Shown piece after piece: positions 38,660 through 46,953 of a DNA stretch of 64,000 nt; within the stretch, counting starts at the first letter, position 1, and each line of letters opens with the position of its first letter. The notes beneath the pieces are model-generated. The model saw nothing but the letters and a program-made list of their open reading frames with translations. It was not told the DNA's origin and searched no databases. The DNA is from Streptomyces bauhiniae (GTDB taxonomy: Bacteria > Actinomycetota > Actinomycetes > Streptomycetales > Streptomycetaceae), in NCBI RefSeq assembly GCF_004784475.1, contig NZ_SRRT01000003.1:434001-498000 (forward strand), written 5' to 3'. A program made the position numbers and the translations under genes.

Positions 38660-40051
38660 TCACGCAACCGGGGCGGGGGTGTGGGTACCGGTGGCGCCTC
38701 GGGCAAGTGCTCGCTGGGCCAGTGCCAGTCGGTCGATCGCCTGGGTCAGTCGGCCGGGCGGGAGGGTGTAGGGCAGTCGGATGTTGCGTTCGAACGCGCC
38801 GCCGATTCCGAAGCGTGGCCCGGCCGCGATGGTCACTCCGTGGTCCGGCGCGATCGCTGCCAGCCGTGAGCTGATGGGCTCGGGGAAGGTCGCCCACAGG
38901 GTGACGCCGCCGTCGGGTCGGCGGGTCCGGACCTCCGGCAGGTTCTCGGCGAGTGCCTCGCACAGTGCGTCGCGTTGCGAACGCAGTTGCCGGAGTGTGT
39001 CTGGGCGCCGGGTCTGGTGCTCGTTCAGGAGTACGGCCGTGGCGAGCTGTTCGACGACCGGGGTGCCGAGGTCCGTGGCGTGCCGGGTCTGCTGGACGCG
39101 TTCGAGGAGAGACGGGGTCGCCCGAATCCAGCCGATGCGCAGGCCGCCCCAGATGCTCTTGGACACCGAGCCGATGCTGATCGCGGTCGGCATGTGCAGC
39201 GCGAAGGGTTCCGGGCTTGCTCCCTCCAGGGCCAGGTCGGTCATGGTCTCGTCGACGACCGTGGGGCAGGCGAGCCGGAGCCTGGCGCGGGCGCTCGTGG
39301 GCATGCACAGCCCTGTCGGATTGTGGAAGTCCGGTATCAGGTAGGCCAGGTTCGCACTGCGGGCCGCTTCCTGGAGATGTGCGGTGTCCCAGCCGGAAGG
39401 CGTCACGGCGACCGCGAGCAGCCGGGCACGGGCCTCGGTGAACGTACTGATCGCATGCGGATAGGTCGGATGGTCGATCAGGACCCGGTCGCGCGGAGAC
39501 AGAAGGGTACGCGCGAGAAGGGCGAGCGCGTGCTGCGCGCCATTGGTGATCAGGATGTGGTCGGGGGCTGTGGGCAGGGAGCGCCGCCGGTACCAGCCGG
39601 CCACCGCTTCCCGCAGCTCCGCGATGCCGTACCGGTCGTAGCCGTGCCGCTCGAAGTGCCGTGGCAGTTGTTCGAGCGCGGTCGCGAACGCGGTGTGGAG
39701 GATCTCGACGGGCGCGGGCGGAGCGGCGAAGGACAGGTCGATGGCCGACGGACCCGCGGCGCTCCTGCGCTCGGGCGGTGGGTCGTCGGGCAGCCGCACC
39801 GTCGCCCTGGCCCGTGCCCGGGTGGCGACGTATCTCTGATCGACCAGGGTGCGGTAGGCGGCACCGACGGTGGTTCTGCTGGTGGAGAGCGCGGTGGCCA
39901 GGTCACGCTCGCCCGGCAGGGCCGACCCGAGAGGGAGACGTCCGTCCAGGACCAGGAGCCGCAGCCGGTCGGAGAGGCGCTGATGCGCCGGCCCAGGCCC
40001 CTCCTGCCATGTCCCGAGCATGCGTGCCACGGCGTGCGCACTTACCTTCAC
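38660..40051 (-). CDS. MocR-family (GntR HTH plus aminotransferase-like) regulator
   Basis: The 463-aa protein has an N-terminal GntR winged helix (ALPGERDLATALSTSRTTVGAAYRTLVDQRYVATR, ~30-70) and a class I aminotransferase-fold domain (~115-450). The latter shows NGAQHALALLARTLL, IPDFHNPTG, VDETMTDL and the PLP lysine region SVSKSIWGGLRIGW. It should bind PLP and regulate transcription, most simply of the divergent YczE-type membrane protein gene 24 bp away. GTG 40051 lies 6 nt after TATGCT on its strand, which suggests a leaderless mRNA; the in-frame frame continues upstream without another plausible start. Confidence 0.9.
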   Translation of the reverse strand: MKVSAHAVARMLGTWQEGPGPAHQRLSDRLRLLVLDGRLPLGSALPGERDLATALSTSRTTVGAAYRTLVDQRYVATRARARATVRLPDDPPPERRSAAGPSAIDLSFAAPPAPVEILHTAFATALEQLPRHFERHGYDRYGIAELREAVAGWYRRRSLPTAPDHILITNGAQHALALLARTLLSPRDRVLIDHPTYPHAISTFTEARARLLAVAVTPSGWDTAHLQEAARSANLAYLIPDFHNPTGLCMPTSARARLRLACPTVVDETMTDLALEGASPEPFALHMPTAISIGSVSKSIWGGLRIGWIRATPSLLERVQQTRHATDLGTPVVEQLATAVLLNEHQTRRPDTLRQLRSQRDALCEALAENLPEVRTRRPDGGVTLWATFPEPISSRLAAIAPDHGVTIAAGPRFGIGGAFERNIRLPYTLPPGRLTQAIDRLALAQRALARGATGTHTPAPVA

Positions 40052-40054
40052 GGC

Positions 40055-40074
40055 GCCAGCATAAGCAATCTGGC
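40055..40074. promoter_or_regulatory. Inverted repeat between divergent MocR and membrane protein genes
   Basis: GCCAG-N10-CTGGC fills the whole 24-bp gap between the two start codons and overlaps both -10-like hexamers (TATGCT leftward, TAAGCA rightward). It is a compact candidate operator for the MocR protein. Confidence 0.5.
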
Positions 40075-40075
40075 C

Positions 40076-40822
40076 ATGGAATCGAGGTCCAGATGCTCGC
40101 AGGCTGGCCGCATGCCATCTCCCGCCTCCGCTGCGGACGTTCCTGTCCGGGCGCCTCATCACCAGCCTGTGCTCACCCGATTGAACGCGCTCGCCCAGTT
40201 CAGAGCGGGCCGTACGACGCGTCGCGTACTCCAGCTTCTGGTGGGCCTGGTGGGGTACGGGGCCGCCGTGATGACGCTCGTCCGGTCCGGGCTGGGAGCA
40301 GCCGGCTGGAATGTGCTGACCGAGGGCACCGCCACGACCCTCGGGGTCTCGTTCGGGTGGGCGACGAACCTCATCTCCCTGACGGTACTTCTGGCGTGGA
40401 TTCCGCTGCGGGAACTGCCCGGCCTCGGCACACTTCTCAACGTCGCCGTCGTCGGCTTCGCCGCGGATGCCACCGCGGCCGTCCTCCCGCGCCCGCAGGG
40501 GACACTCACCGGGATCGCGTACCTCGTACTCGGCCTCGTCGCTCTGGCCTTCTTCGACGCGCTCTACCTCGGTGCGCAGTTCGGCTCCGGCCCCCGCGAC
40601 GGGATCATGACCGGCCTTGTCCGGCTCACCCGCCTGCCCATCGCCGCGGTACGCACCGGCATCGACGTCGCTGTCGCCGGCGCCGGCTGGCTCATGGGCG
40701 GAACCCTCGGGGCCGGGACCGTGCTCGTCACGCTGTGCATGGGACCCCTCGTCGGCCTCTTCCTTCCCCGGGTGACGGTTCGCCTTCCCATCGGCGAGGC
40801 GGACGGCGGGCCCACCCGATGA
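40076..40822 (+). CDS. YczE/YitT-type integral membrane protein
   Basis: The 248-aa protein has about five to six transmembrane helices and the family motifs VGLVGYGAAVMTLVRSGLGAAGWNVL, WIPLRELPGLGTLLNVAVVGFAAD and FGSGPRDGIMTGL. It is probably a small-molecule or vitamin/amine transporter-like protein; members are often encoded next to MocR regulators. The ATG at 40112 is an alternative start that would remove 12 residues. The next gene starts 25 bp downstream, so the two may be co-transcribed. Confidence 0.85.
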   Translation: MESRSRCSQAGRMPSPASAADVPVRAPHHQPVLTRLNALAQFRAGRTTRRVLQLLVGLVGYGAAVMTLVRSGLGAAGWNVLTEGTATTLGVSFGWATNLISLTVLLAWIPLRELPGLGTLLNVAVVGFAADATAAVLPRPQGTLTGIAYLVLGLVALAFFDALYLGAQFGSGPRDGIMTGLVRLTRLPIAAVRTGIDVAVAGAGWLMGGTLGAGTVLVTLCMGPLVGLFLPRVTVRLPIGEADGGPTR

Positions 40823-40847
40823 ACACTCCCCCTGTGAGAGGACGAAG

Positions 40848-41591
40848 ATGACGCTGCTACTCGCCCAGATCAGTGATCTGCACCTGGACGGCAGCGAGCG
40901 GGCCACCCGGCGCGCCGAGCGCGTCATGGACCACCTGCGGGCCCTGCCTCGCCCGGTCGACGCGGTCCTGGTCACCGGGGACATAGCCGATCACGGCGAG
41001 GAGTCCGAGTACGAGCAGGCAGCCCGCATCCTGACGGCCCCCTTCCCGGTGCTCACCCTGCCCGGAAACCATGACGTGCGTACGGCCTACCGCAAAGCTC
41101 TGCTCGGCGAGGCGCCCGACGACGCTCCCTTCAACCGGCTGCACGACATCGCCGGGACCGCCGTGCTGATGTGCGACTCCAGCATCCCCGGCCGTGACGA
41201 GGGACGTCTCGACGCGGCGACGCTCGACTGGCTGGACACCACTCTCGCCGGCCTGCCACGGGACACCCCGGCACTGGTCGCCTTCCATCACCCACCGGTC
41301 GAACTCCACCACCCGTTCCTCGACTCCATCAGGCTGGAACAGCCCGGCCAACTCGCCACCCTGCTGGAGACGCACCCCCAGGTCGTCGCCGTCCTGACCG
41401 GCCACGCCCACACGGCGGCCGCCTCCACCTTCGCCGGCCGCCCCCTGATCATCGCCCCCGCGGTCACCTGGACCCTGAGAATGCCCTGGCAAGGCAACGA
41501 CCTCACAGACCACGACCAGCCCCCCGGCATCGCCTTCCACGTCCTGCACGACGACGGACGCCTTACCACCCACTACCGGGTCGTGGTCTGA
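40848..41591 (+). CDS. Calcineurin-like metallophosphoesterase (CpdA-type)
   Basis: The 247-aa enzyme carries the full dimetal set: AQISDLHLDG, VTGDIADHGEESEY, LPGNHDVR, VAFHHPP and VLTGHAHT. This order is that of class III cyclic nucleotide phosphodiesterases such as CpdA/Rv0805. It likely hydrolyses cAMP or a related phosphodiester, which is inferred from family. AGAGGACGAAG precedes the ATG. It follows the YczE-type gene and converges on the dehydrogenase gene. Confidence 0.9.
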   Translation: MTLLLAQISDLHLDGSERATRRAERVMDHLRALPRPVDAVLVTGDIADHGEESEYEQAARILTAPFPVLTLPGNHDVRTAYRKALLGEAPDDAPFNRLHDIAGTAVLMCDSSIPGRDEGRLDAATLDWLDTTLAGLPRDTPALVAFHHPPVELHHPFLDSIRLEQPGQLATLLETHPQVVAVLTGHAHTAAASTFAGRPLIIAPAVTWTLRMPWQGNDLTDHDQPPGIAFHVLHDDGRLTTHYRVVV

Positions 41592-41687
41592 GAGAGGGAC
41601 GCTTGGCGAAGTGACCGTCGCCATCGGCGAGTACGGGCGCTACTCGGCGATCCGGGACTGGGACCTGGGCGACGGAATCGAACCCGG

Positions 41688-43010
41688 CTACTTCTCCGGG
41701 CGCCCGAGCTGGTGGACGGTCCAGCCCGCCGCTCGCCAGGGCTCGGGGTCCAGGGTGGCGCGGCAGTCGACGAGGAGGGTGCTGGCCGGTCGGCCGGCCA
41801 GGGAGCGGGGGTCGGCCTGCCGGTACTCGGGCCACTCGGTGGCGAGTACGACGAGGTCGGCGCCGTCGAGGGAGTCCGCCAGGTGGTCGGTGTACTCCAG
41901 TTCCGGGTTGCGGACCATCGCCGTGGGCACGGCCTGCGGGTCGTGCACGGTGACGACCCCGCCCGCCTGCTGGAGAGCCTGGGCCAGGGCGAGGGCGGGG
42001 GATTCGCGGACATCGTTGGTGCCCGGCTTGAACGCGGCGCCCCACACGGTGATCCGGGCACCACTGACCGGCCGCTCGCCCAGGGCGCGGGTGATGAGCC
42101 CGAGGGCGACATCCGTACGCTGCTCGTTGATCACCTCCGCTGCCCGCAGGAGGGAGGCTGCGGCGTCTGCGCCCAGGGCCCGCGCGGAGGCGGTGAAGGC
42201 GCGTACGTCCTTGGGCAGGCACCCCCCGCCGTAGCCGATGCCCGGACGCATTCCCCCGCTGCCGATCCGCGGGTCGATGCCGAGGATGTCCACGATCCGG
42301 GCGACGTCGCCGCCCGCGGCCTCGCACATGTCGGCGACGGCGTTGATGTAGCTGATCTTCAGACCGAGGTACGTGTTCGCGGCGCCCTTGGCGAGTTCGG
42401 CGGTCTCCGGGTCCGTGATGAAGATCGGCACACCGGCGTCGATGATCCCGGCGTACACGGCGCGGATCGCCTTCTCGCCCTCGGCGGTGGTGACACCGGC
42501 GATGAGGCGGTCCGGGCGGAGGGTGTCCTCCACGGCGTGGCCCTCGCGCAGGAACTCGGGGTTCCACACGACCTCCACGCCCTTCCCCGCCGGGGCGAGC
42601 CGCTGGGCGAGGGCGATGACCTGCGCGGTGGTGCCCACGGAGACGGTGCTCTTGCCCACGATGGTGCAGGGGCGGCCAAGATGCGGGGCCAGCCGGCGGA
42701 TCGTGCCGAAGACCTGCGCGGTGTCGTACGAGCGGCCGTCGGCGTCGATGGGGGTGCCCACGCCGATGAAGTGCAGCTCGGCGAAGCCGGCGGCCTCGCC
42801 CATGTCGGTGGTGAAGCGCAGGCGTCCGCTCGCGGTGTGACGGGTGAGCAGCTCCGGCAACCCGGCCTCGTAGATGGGGCACTCACCGGCGTTGAGCCGG
42901 TCGACCTTGGCCCGGTCGACATCCACGCCGATCACCTCGTGGCCGAGTTCCGCCATCGCCGCCGCGTGCGGGATGCCGAGGTGTCCACAGCCGATCACGG
43001 AAACGCGCAT
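41688..43010 (-). CDS. UDP-glucose/GDP-mannose dehydrogenase family protein
   Basis: The 440-aa enzyme starts MRVSVIGCGHLGIPHAAAMAELGHEVIGVDVD, the N-terminal Rossmann fold. It has VGTPIDADGR, GKSTVSVGTT, WNPEFLREGHAVED, the middle-domain GANTYLGLKISYINAVADMCE-like helix, and the catalytic cysteine in GYGGGCLPKDVRAF (~265). It should oxidise a nucleotide sugar C6 alcohol to a uronate using NAD. It starts 55 bp after the SIR2-like gene on the same strand, so the two probably share an mRNA. No glycosyltransferase or other polysaccharide gene is nearby, which is unusual for this family. Confidence 0.92.
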   Translation of the reverse strand: MRVSVIGCGHLGIPHAAAMAELGHEVIGVDVDRAKVDRLNAGECPIYEAGLPELLTRHTASGRLRFTTDMGEAAGFAELHFIGVGTPIDADGRSYDTAQVFGTIRRLAPHLGRPCTIVGKSTVSVGTTAQVIALAQRLAPAGKGVEVVWNPEFLREGHAVEDTLRPDRLIAGVTTAEGEKAIRAVYAGIIDAGVPIFITDPETAELAKGAANTYLGLKISYINAVADMCEAAGGDVARIVDILGIDPRIGSGGMRPGIGYGGGCLPKDVRAFTASARALGADAAASLLRAAEVINEQRTDVALGLITRALGERPVSGARITVWGAAFKPGTNDVRESPALALAQALQQAGGVVTVHDPQAVPTAMVRNPELEYTDHLADSLDGADLVVLATEWPEYRQADPRSLAGRPASTLLVDCRATLDPEPWRAAGWTVHQLGRPEK

Positions 43011-43065
43011 CGCAGTTCGTCCTCGTCTGGTCGGGGGCCCACCGGACTCGGCGGACCCCCGCACG

Positions 43066-44319
43066 CTATCGGCAGGACTGGACCGGGAGTTCCACGCCGA
43101 GTTGGCGGCACAGCTCGACCAGCGTGGGAATGGCCTCGGCCCGCACGATCACGTCGCCGTCCTGCGGGCCCTCCAAGGGGTAGGGCAGATATCGGCCGAA
43201 CTCCTGAAGTCCCTCGGTGTCCACGAAGAACACCTTCATCCCCCGCTCCCGGGCACGCTTCTCGATCGACCGGCGGTCGGCGTGCAGACCGATCACCAGG
43301 AGTGCCTTGGCCTCGGCCAGGAGCGGTACGGGCGGGATCTTCTGGTCGTAGCGGCGTACGAAGCACTCGGTGAGCCCGGCTCGCGCGGCGAGCAGGTCGA
43401 AGTTGTGCTGGAACACCGGGCCCACCAGGTGCCCGGCGTCGTGCAGGGCCTTCAACGCATGGTGCGCGGCCGTCGGCCGGGCGAGGAAGCTCGCGCGGAA
43501 CATCGCGACCAGTTCGTCCGTCTTCGCGGTGGCGTCGAGCAGCATCTCCCTGACCAGGGAGTCCTGCTGCGGGCTCAGGACAAAGGGGTGCGTCTCCTTC
43601 ATGACGTCGTCGGTGCGCTCGGTGACCCGGTACACCCGGTGCAGGAAGTGCAGCGGGGGCACCCCGGCCTCGACACTCGTGCCGCAGCCCAGCTCGACCT
43701 GGAACGGCAGATGGTTCTTCAGTTCGCCCAGGTCGTCCGCGTACGTCGGGTTGCCGCGCCTGTCCCTGACGCGGATGCCGCCCGACAGCACGTTCCACGG
43801 CATCTGCCGGACGGTGCGCGTCACTTGGAAGTCCTCGGACACGAACACCACGTCCAACGAGCGGAACCCCTCGGGGGTGTCCCGCGAGGCACGCTCGTCC
43901 TGGGGGTGGACGTCGTAGGGGGTGACGGTGACCCGCAGGTCGCCCTTGGACCACACGTCGTCGCCCGTCTGCCGCCAGCGGCCCTCGGCGAGCCAGGCCC
44001 GCACGTCACTGCGGTACGCGTCGATCTCGGCTTTCGGGGCGCGTACCGACGCGTACAGGTACAGGTCGGCGAGGACCAGGCGCGGGACGGGGAAGGTGTA
44101 GTCGATGTCGAACCGGTAGCGGTAGTGGACGACGCGCCGGCGCCCGTTCTCGCCCTCGGTCCAGCCCGATTGCCCCGCGTTGGCCGGGTCCTGTGTCCGG
44201 CGCCAGACTCCCTCCTCGATCGCGCGGGGCCGCTCGCGGCCGGTGCCTGCGAAGTGCTCGTGCCAGGCCGCTTCCTGGCTCTCGTCGAGCTGATCGATCA
44301 CGGGGTGGGGAAGGAACAT
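43066..44319 (-). CDS. SIR2-like NAD-binding protein with unknown N-terminal domain
   Basis: The 417-aa protein has a ~190-residue N-terminal part of unknown type (RYRFDIDYTFPVPRLVLADLYLY; VVFVSEDFQVTRTVRQMPWNVL) and a C-terminal SIR2-like Rossmann domain. The SIR2 motifs are modified: ELGCGTSVEAGVPPL corresponds to the GAGxSxxxGIP loop, PVFQHNFDLLAARAGL to TQNxDxLxxxAG, and LVIGLHADRRS to the GTS motif. The catalytic His and the zinc cysteines of sirtuins are not evident, so deacetylation is doubtful; NAD binding or cleavage is more likely. GAGGAGAAC precedes ATG 44319. It probably forms an operon with the dehydrogenase gene. Confidence 0.7.
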   Translation of the reverse strand: MFLPHPVIDQLDESQEAAWHEHFAGTGRERPRAIEEGVWRRTQDPANAGQSGWTEGENGRRRVVHYRYRFDIDYTFPVPRLVLADLYLYASVRAPKAEIDAYRSDVRAWLAEGRWRQTGDDVWSKGDLRVTVTPYDVHPQDERASRDTPEGFRSLDVVFVSEDFQVTRTVRQMPWNVLSGGIRVRDRRGNPTYADDLGELKNHLPFQVELGCGTSVEAGVPPLHFLHRVYRVTERTDDVMKETHPFVLSPQQDSLVREMLLDATAKTDELVAMFRASFLARPTAAHHALKALHDAGHLVGPVFQHNFDLLAARAGLTECFVRRYDQKIPPVPLLAEAKALLVIGLHADRRSIEKRARERGMKVFFVDTEGLQEFGRYLPYPLEGPQDGDVIVRAEAIPTLVELCRQLGVELPVQSCR

Positions 44320-44404
44320 CTCGTTCTCCTCGGTGGGTGAGTGACACCTCTGGGCGCTGTCCGAGGACATCACCGGCATGACGGCCGTGGTGATCGACTG
44401 GCAG

Positions 44405-44452
44405 GGCGTGCAAACGCCTTGCAGCATCTGCAAGTTCGGGCAGGAAACCTGC
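44405..44452. promoter_or_regulatory. Three adjacent palindromes in divergent control region
   Basis: GGCGT-GCAA-ACGCC (44405-44418), CTTGCAG-CAT-CTGCAAG (44418-44434) and GCAGG-AAA-CCTGC (44440-44452) are perfect inverted repeats lying end to end. They sit between the SIR2-like operon and the divergent XRE regulator (gap 44320-44531). The middle one uses the same CTTGCAG word as the mal operators. They are strong candidates for regulator binding sites. Confidence 0.65.
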
Positions 44453-44531
44453 GGACGGCGTACACGCAGAGCCGCCGAGTCTCTACGGTGGGTGCCCGTA
44501 CGGTGTCGGGTCTTCGCGCGGGAGAAGCCGG

Positions 44532-45824
44532 ATGAACGCGGTTCGTCTCTGGGTGTCCGAAGAGGCCCGTTGCTGTGTGCGGCAGCAGGACCCCGGCGGA
44601 CTGATCCGGATCGGCCGGGTGGGACGTGGCTGGCGTCTGGAAGACCTCGGTGCCCGGATCGGATGCTCGGCCGCCACCGTCTCCCGGCTGGAGCGAAGGG
44701 GACGGAAGGCCGACTTCGACATGCTCATGAGCGCTGCCAGGGCCGTGGAAATCCCGGCGCATGTCCTGGCTGCGTCACTCGGCTTAACCGGCTTTCCAGC
44801 GACTAGAGTTGCGCCGGACGGGCCACGCTGTGCCGAGGAGGACCCCATGCGCCGCCGCAGGTTGCTCACCGCCACCGGCCTGGCGGTTCCGGCTTCCCTT
44901 CTGGCGGGGGTGAGCGACGCGCTGGCGAGCATTCCCGATCCCACCGGGTCGCCCGTACCTCTCGACTCACGGCTTGCCGCCGCCCGCGGCCTCTTCGACG
45001 CCGGACAGAACGCCGAGTTGCTGCGCGTGCTGCCGGGTCTGCTCGCCGATGCCAGTCACGCCGCGTCACCCGCGCACGAGGAGCTGGCGCTCGCCCGCCT
45101 CTCGACCGCCTACAGTCTGGCCGGCCGGGTGCTGACGAAGGTCGGCCGCTACGGGGACTCCCGGCTCGCCGCGGATCGTGCGGCGCTGTACGCGGAGTGG
45201 TCGGGGTCGCCGCTCGCCGCTGCCGCCGCGGCTCGGGAGCTGAGCATCGTGCTGCGCCACCAGGACCAGCCCGCCGCTGCCGAGCGCCACATCCTCGATG
45301 CCGTGGCCAAGGTCGAGGAGACCGGGCTGCGTACGGACGCGCAGCGCTCGGCGTACGCGCAGATGCTGTGCACCACCTCGTACACCGCGGCACGCGCCGG
45401 GGCTCGTGACCAGGCCCTCACCATGATCCGCGACGCCGCGCTGGCCGCTCGCGCGCTTCCCGGCGTGTCCCCACGGGGGCGGCTCTTCCCCATCACCCCG
45501 GCAGCGGTGGACCTGTACTCCGTCGGCGTGCACTGGGCCCTCGGGGACGCGGGCGCCGCACTGGAGGCCGGCCGGGGGCTGCGCGAGGGGCAGTTCACCA
45601 CCGCCGAGCGCAAGGGCAGGATGCACACCGACCTGGGGCGGGCGTGGTGGCAGTGGGGCAAGGCGGAGCAGACGGCCGCCGAACTGCTGTCGGCGGTACG
45701 GGTCTCTCCGGGCGAAGTCCGCGACCGGCCCGCGATCCGGCAGATCGTCAGCGACCTGCGGTCCCGACACCCGAAGGTGACGGGCGTACGCGAACTGGTG
45801 GCGGCCGCGGGCCCGGCGGAGTAG
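44532..45824 (+). CDS. XRE-type DNA-binding protein with TPR-like domain; contains TTA codon
   Basis: The 430-aa protein has an N-terminal helix-turn-helix (GWRLEDLGARIGCSAATVSRLERRG, ~33-58), a linker with MRRRRLLTATGLAVPASLLAG (a twin-arginine-like hydrophobic stretch, ~106-126), and a helical TPR-like domain (~145-410). This layout is common among Streptomyces regulators that respond to small signals. Codon 85 (44784-44786) is TTA, so translation should need the bldA leucyl-tRNA and be restricted to development or late growth. GGGAGAAG precedes the ATG. It is divergent from the SIR2-like operon and is its likely regulator. Confidence 0.85.
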   Translation: MNAVRLWVSEEARCCVRQQDPGGLIRIGRVGRGWRLEDLGARIGCSAATVSRLERRGRKADFDMLMSAARAVEIPAHVLAASLGLTGFPATRVAPDGPRCAEEDPMRRRRLLTATGLAVPASLLAGVSDALASIPDPTGSPVPLDSRLAAARGLFDAGQNAELLRVLPGLLADASHAASPAHEELALARLSTAYSLAGRVLTKVGRYGDSRLAADRAALYAEWSGSPLAAAAAARELSIVLRHQDQPAAAERHILDAVAKVEETGLRTDAQRSAYAQMLCTTSYTAARAGARDQALTMIRDAALAARALPGVSPRGRLFPITPAAVDLYSVGVHWALGDAGAALEAGRGLREGQFTTAERKGRMHTDLGRAWWQWGKAEQTAAELLSAVRVSPGEVRDRPAIRQIVSDLRSRHPKVTGVRELVAAAGPAE

Positions 45825-45846
45825 CCCGCCGAGCCCGGCACCCACA

Positions 45847-45886
45847 GGGCAGCCCGCCGGTAGGGGGAAGGGCCGGCGGGCTGCCC
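45847..45886. terminator. Bidirectional terminator between regulator and panB
   Basis: A perfect 14-bp stem (GGGCAGCCCGCCGG with its complement) around a 12-nt loop separates the convergent regulator and panB genes. Confidence 0.88.
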
Positions 45887-45905
45887 GTTGGTGGTGCGGC
45901 AGTGG

Positions 45906-46769
45906 CTAGTGGACGGAGTGTTCGTCGAGGGGGAACGTTCCGCCGACGACGTCCTCCGCGAAGGACTTGGCCGCGTCGCCCATGACCTCGCGCAGCGCCG
46001 CGTACTTCTTGACGAACTTCGGGACGCGGCCCGAGGTCAGGCCGAGCATGTCGGTCCAGACGAGGACCTGCGCGTCGGTGTCCGGGCCCGCGCCGATGCC
46101 GACCGTCGGGATGTGGAGGACACGGGTGACCTCGGCGGCCAGTTCCGCCGGGACCAGCTCCAGTACGACGGCGAACGCGCCCGCGTCCTGGACCGACTTC
46201 GCGTCGCGGAGCAACTGCTGGGCCGCCTCCTCGCCGCGGCCCTGGACCCGGTAGCCCATGGCGTTGACGGACTGCGGGGTGAGGCCGATGTGGGCCATCA
46301 CCGGGATGCCGGACTCGACCAGCAGCCGGATCTGTTCGTGCGACCGCTCGCCGCCCTCCAGCTTGACCGCGCCCACCCCGGCCTCCTTGACCAGCCGGGT
46401 CGCCGAGCGCAGCGCCTGCACCGGGCCCTCCTGGTAGGAGCCGAAGGGGAGGTCGCCGACGATGAGGGCGCGGCTGGTGCCGCGTACGACGGCGGCGGAG
46501 AGCATGGTCATCTCGTCGAGCGTGACCGGCACGGTCGTCTCGTAGCCGAGGTGGCAGTTGCCCGCCGAGTCGCCCACGAGGAGGACGGGGATGCCGGACT
46601 CGTCGAAGACGGAGGCGGTCATCGCGTCGTAGGCGGTGAGCATGGGCCACTTCTCGCCCCGCTCCTTGGCGAGGGCGATGTCGCGGACCGTGATGCGGCG
46701 GGTGCCCTTTCCTCCGTACAGCGTCTTGCCGTCGGAGGGCTTCGTCTGGGCAGCCGAGAGCTGCGTCAT
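45906..46769 (-). CDS. panB: 3-methyl-2-oxobutanoate hydroxymethyltransferase
   Basis: The 287-aa enzyme makes ketopantoate from alpha-ketoisovalerate and methylene-tetrahydrofolate in pantothenate/CoA synthesis. Family hallmarks are MLTAYDAMTASVFDESGIPVLLVGDSAGN, VVRGTSRALIVGDLPFGSYQ, AVKLEGG, GIPVMAHIGLTPQSVNAMGYRVQG and LELVPAELA, ending in the PTVGIGAGPDTDAQVLVW stretch. GAAGGAG is upstream of the ATG. Other pan genes are not in the window. Confidence 0.96.
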   Translation of the reverse strand: MTQLSAAQTKPSDGKTLYGGKGTRRITVRDIALAKERGEKWPMLTAYDAMTASVFDESGIPVLLVGDSAGNCHLGYETTVPVTLDEMTMLSAAVVRGTSRALIVGDLPFGSYQEGPVQALRSATRLVKEAGVGAVKLEGGERSHEQIRLLVESGIPVMAHIGLTPQSVNAMGYRVQGRGEEAAQQLLRDAKSVQDAGAFAVVLELVPAELAAEVTRVLHIPTVGIGAGPDTDAQVLVWTDMLGLTSGRVPKFVKKYAALREVMGDAAKSFAEDVVGGTFPLDEHSVH

Positions 46770-46910
46770 GGCAACGGCTCCTTCAGTTCATCTCGAGGCG
46801 CCCTTTCGGCGTCCCCGGATCGTCTCCATGGTGGCACTTCGTGCCGGAGGTGGCCAGAGGGGCCCCACACCGGGCGTCCCGCCGCGCAATACCTCGGCAA
46901 AGGAATTCAG

Positions 46911-46929
46911 ATACGAGACGGTGCCGTAT
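46911..46929 (+). promoter_or_regulatory. Inverted repeat (TetR-type operator) before MFS gene
   Basis: ATACG-N9-CGTAT encloses a second palindrome ACGG-TG-CCGT. It lies just upstream of TACGAT (46941-46946), the -10-like hexamer 7 nt before the MFS start. A TetR gene follows the transporter, making it the probable ligand-responsive repressor. Confidence 0.6.
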
Positions 46930-46953
46930 TGAAATGGGCCTACGATCGGGCAC

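Noticed and set aside
41670..41700. A T-arm-like string (GGTTCGATTCC on the minus strand) suggesting a tRNA
   Set aside because: No matching 5-bp T-stem, anticodon arm or acceptor stem can be folded around it, and it overlaps the end of the dehydrogenase gene.
41611..41700. Possible start of a plus-strand gene (TVAIGEYGRYSAIRDWDLG)
   Set aside because: The frame continues only as antisense of the dehydrogenase gene and no family was recognised; at most a short remnant.
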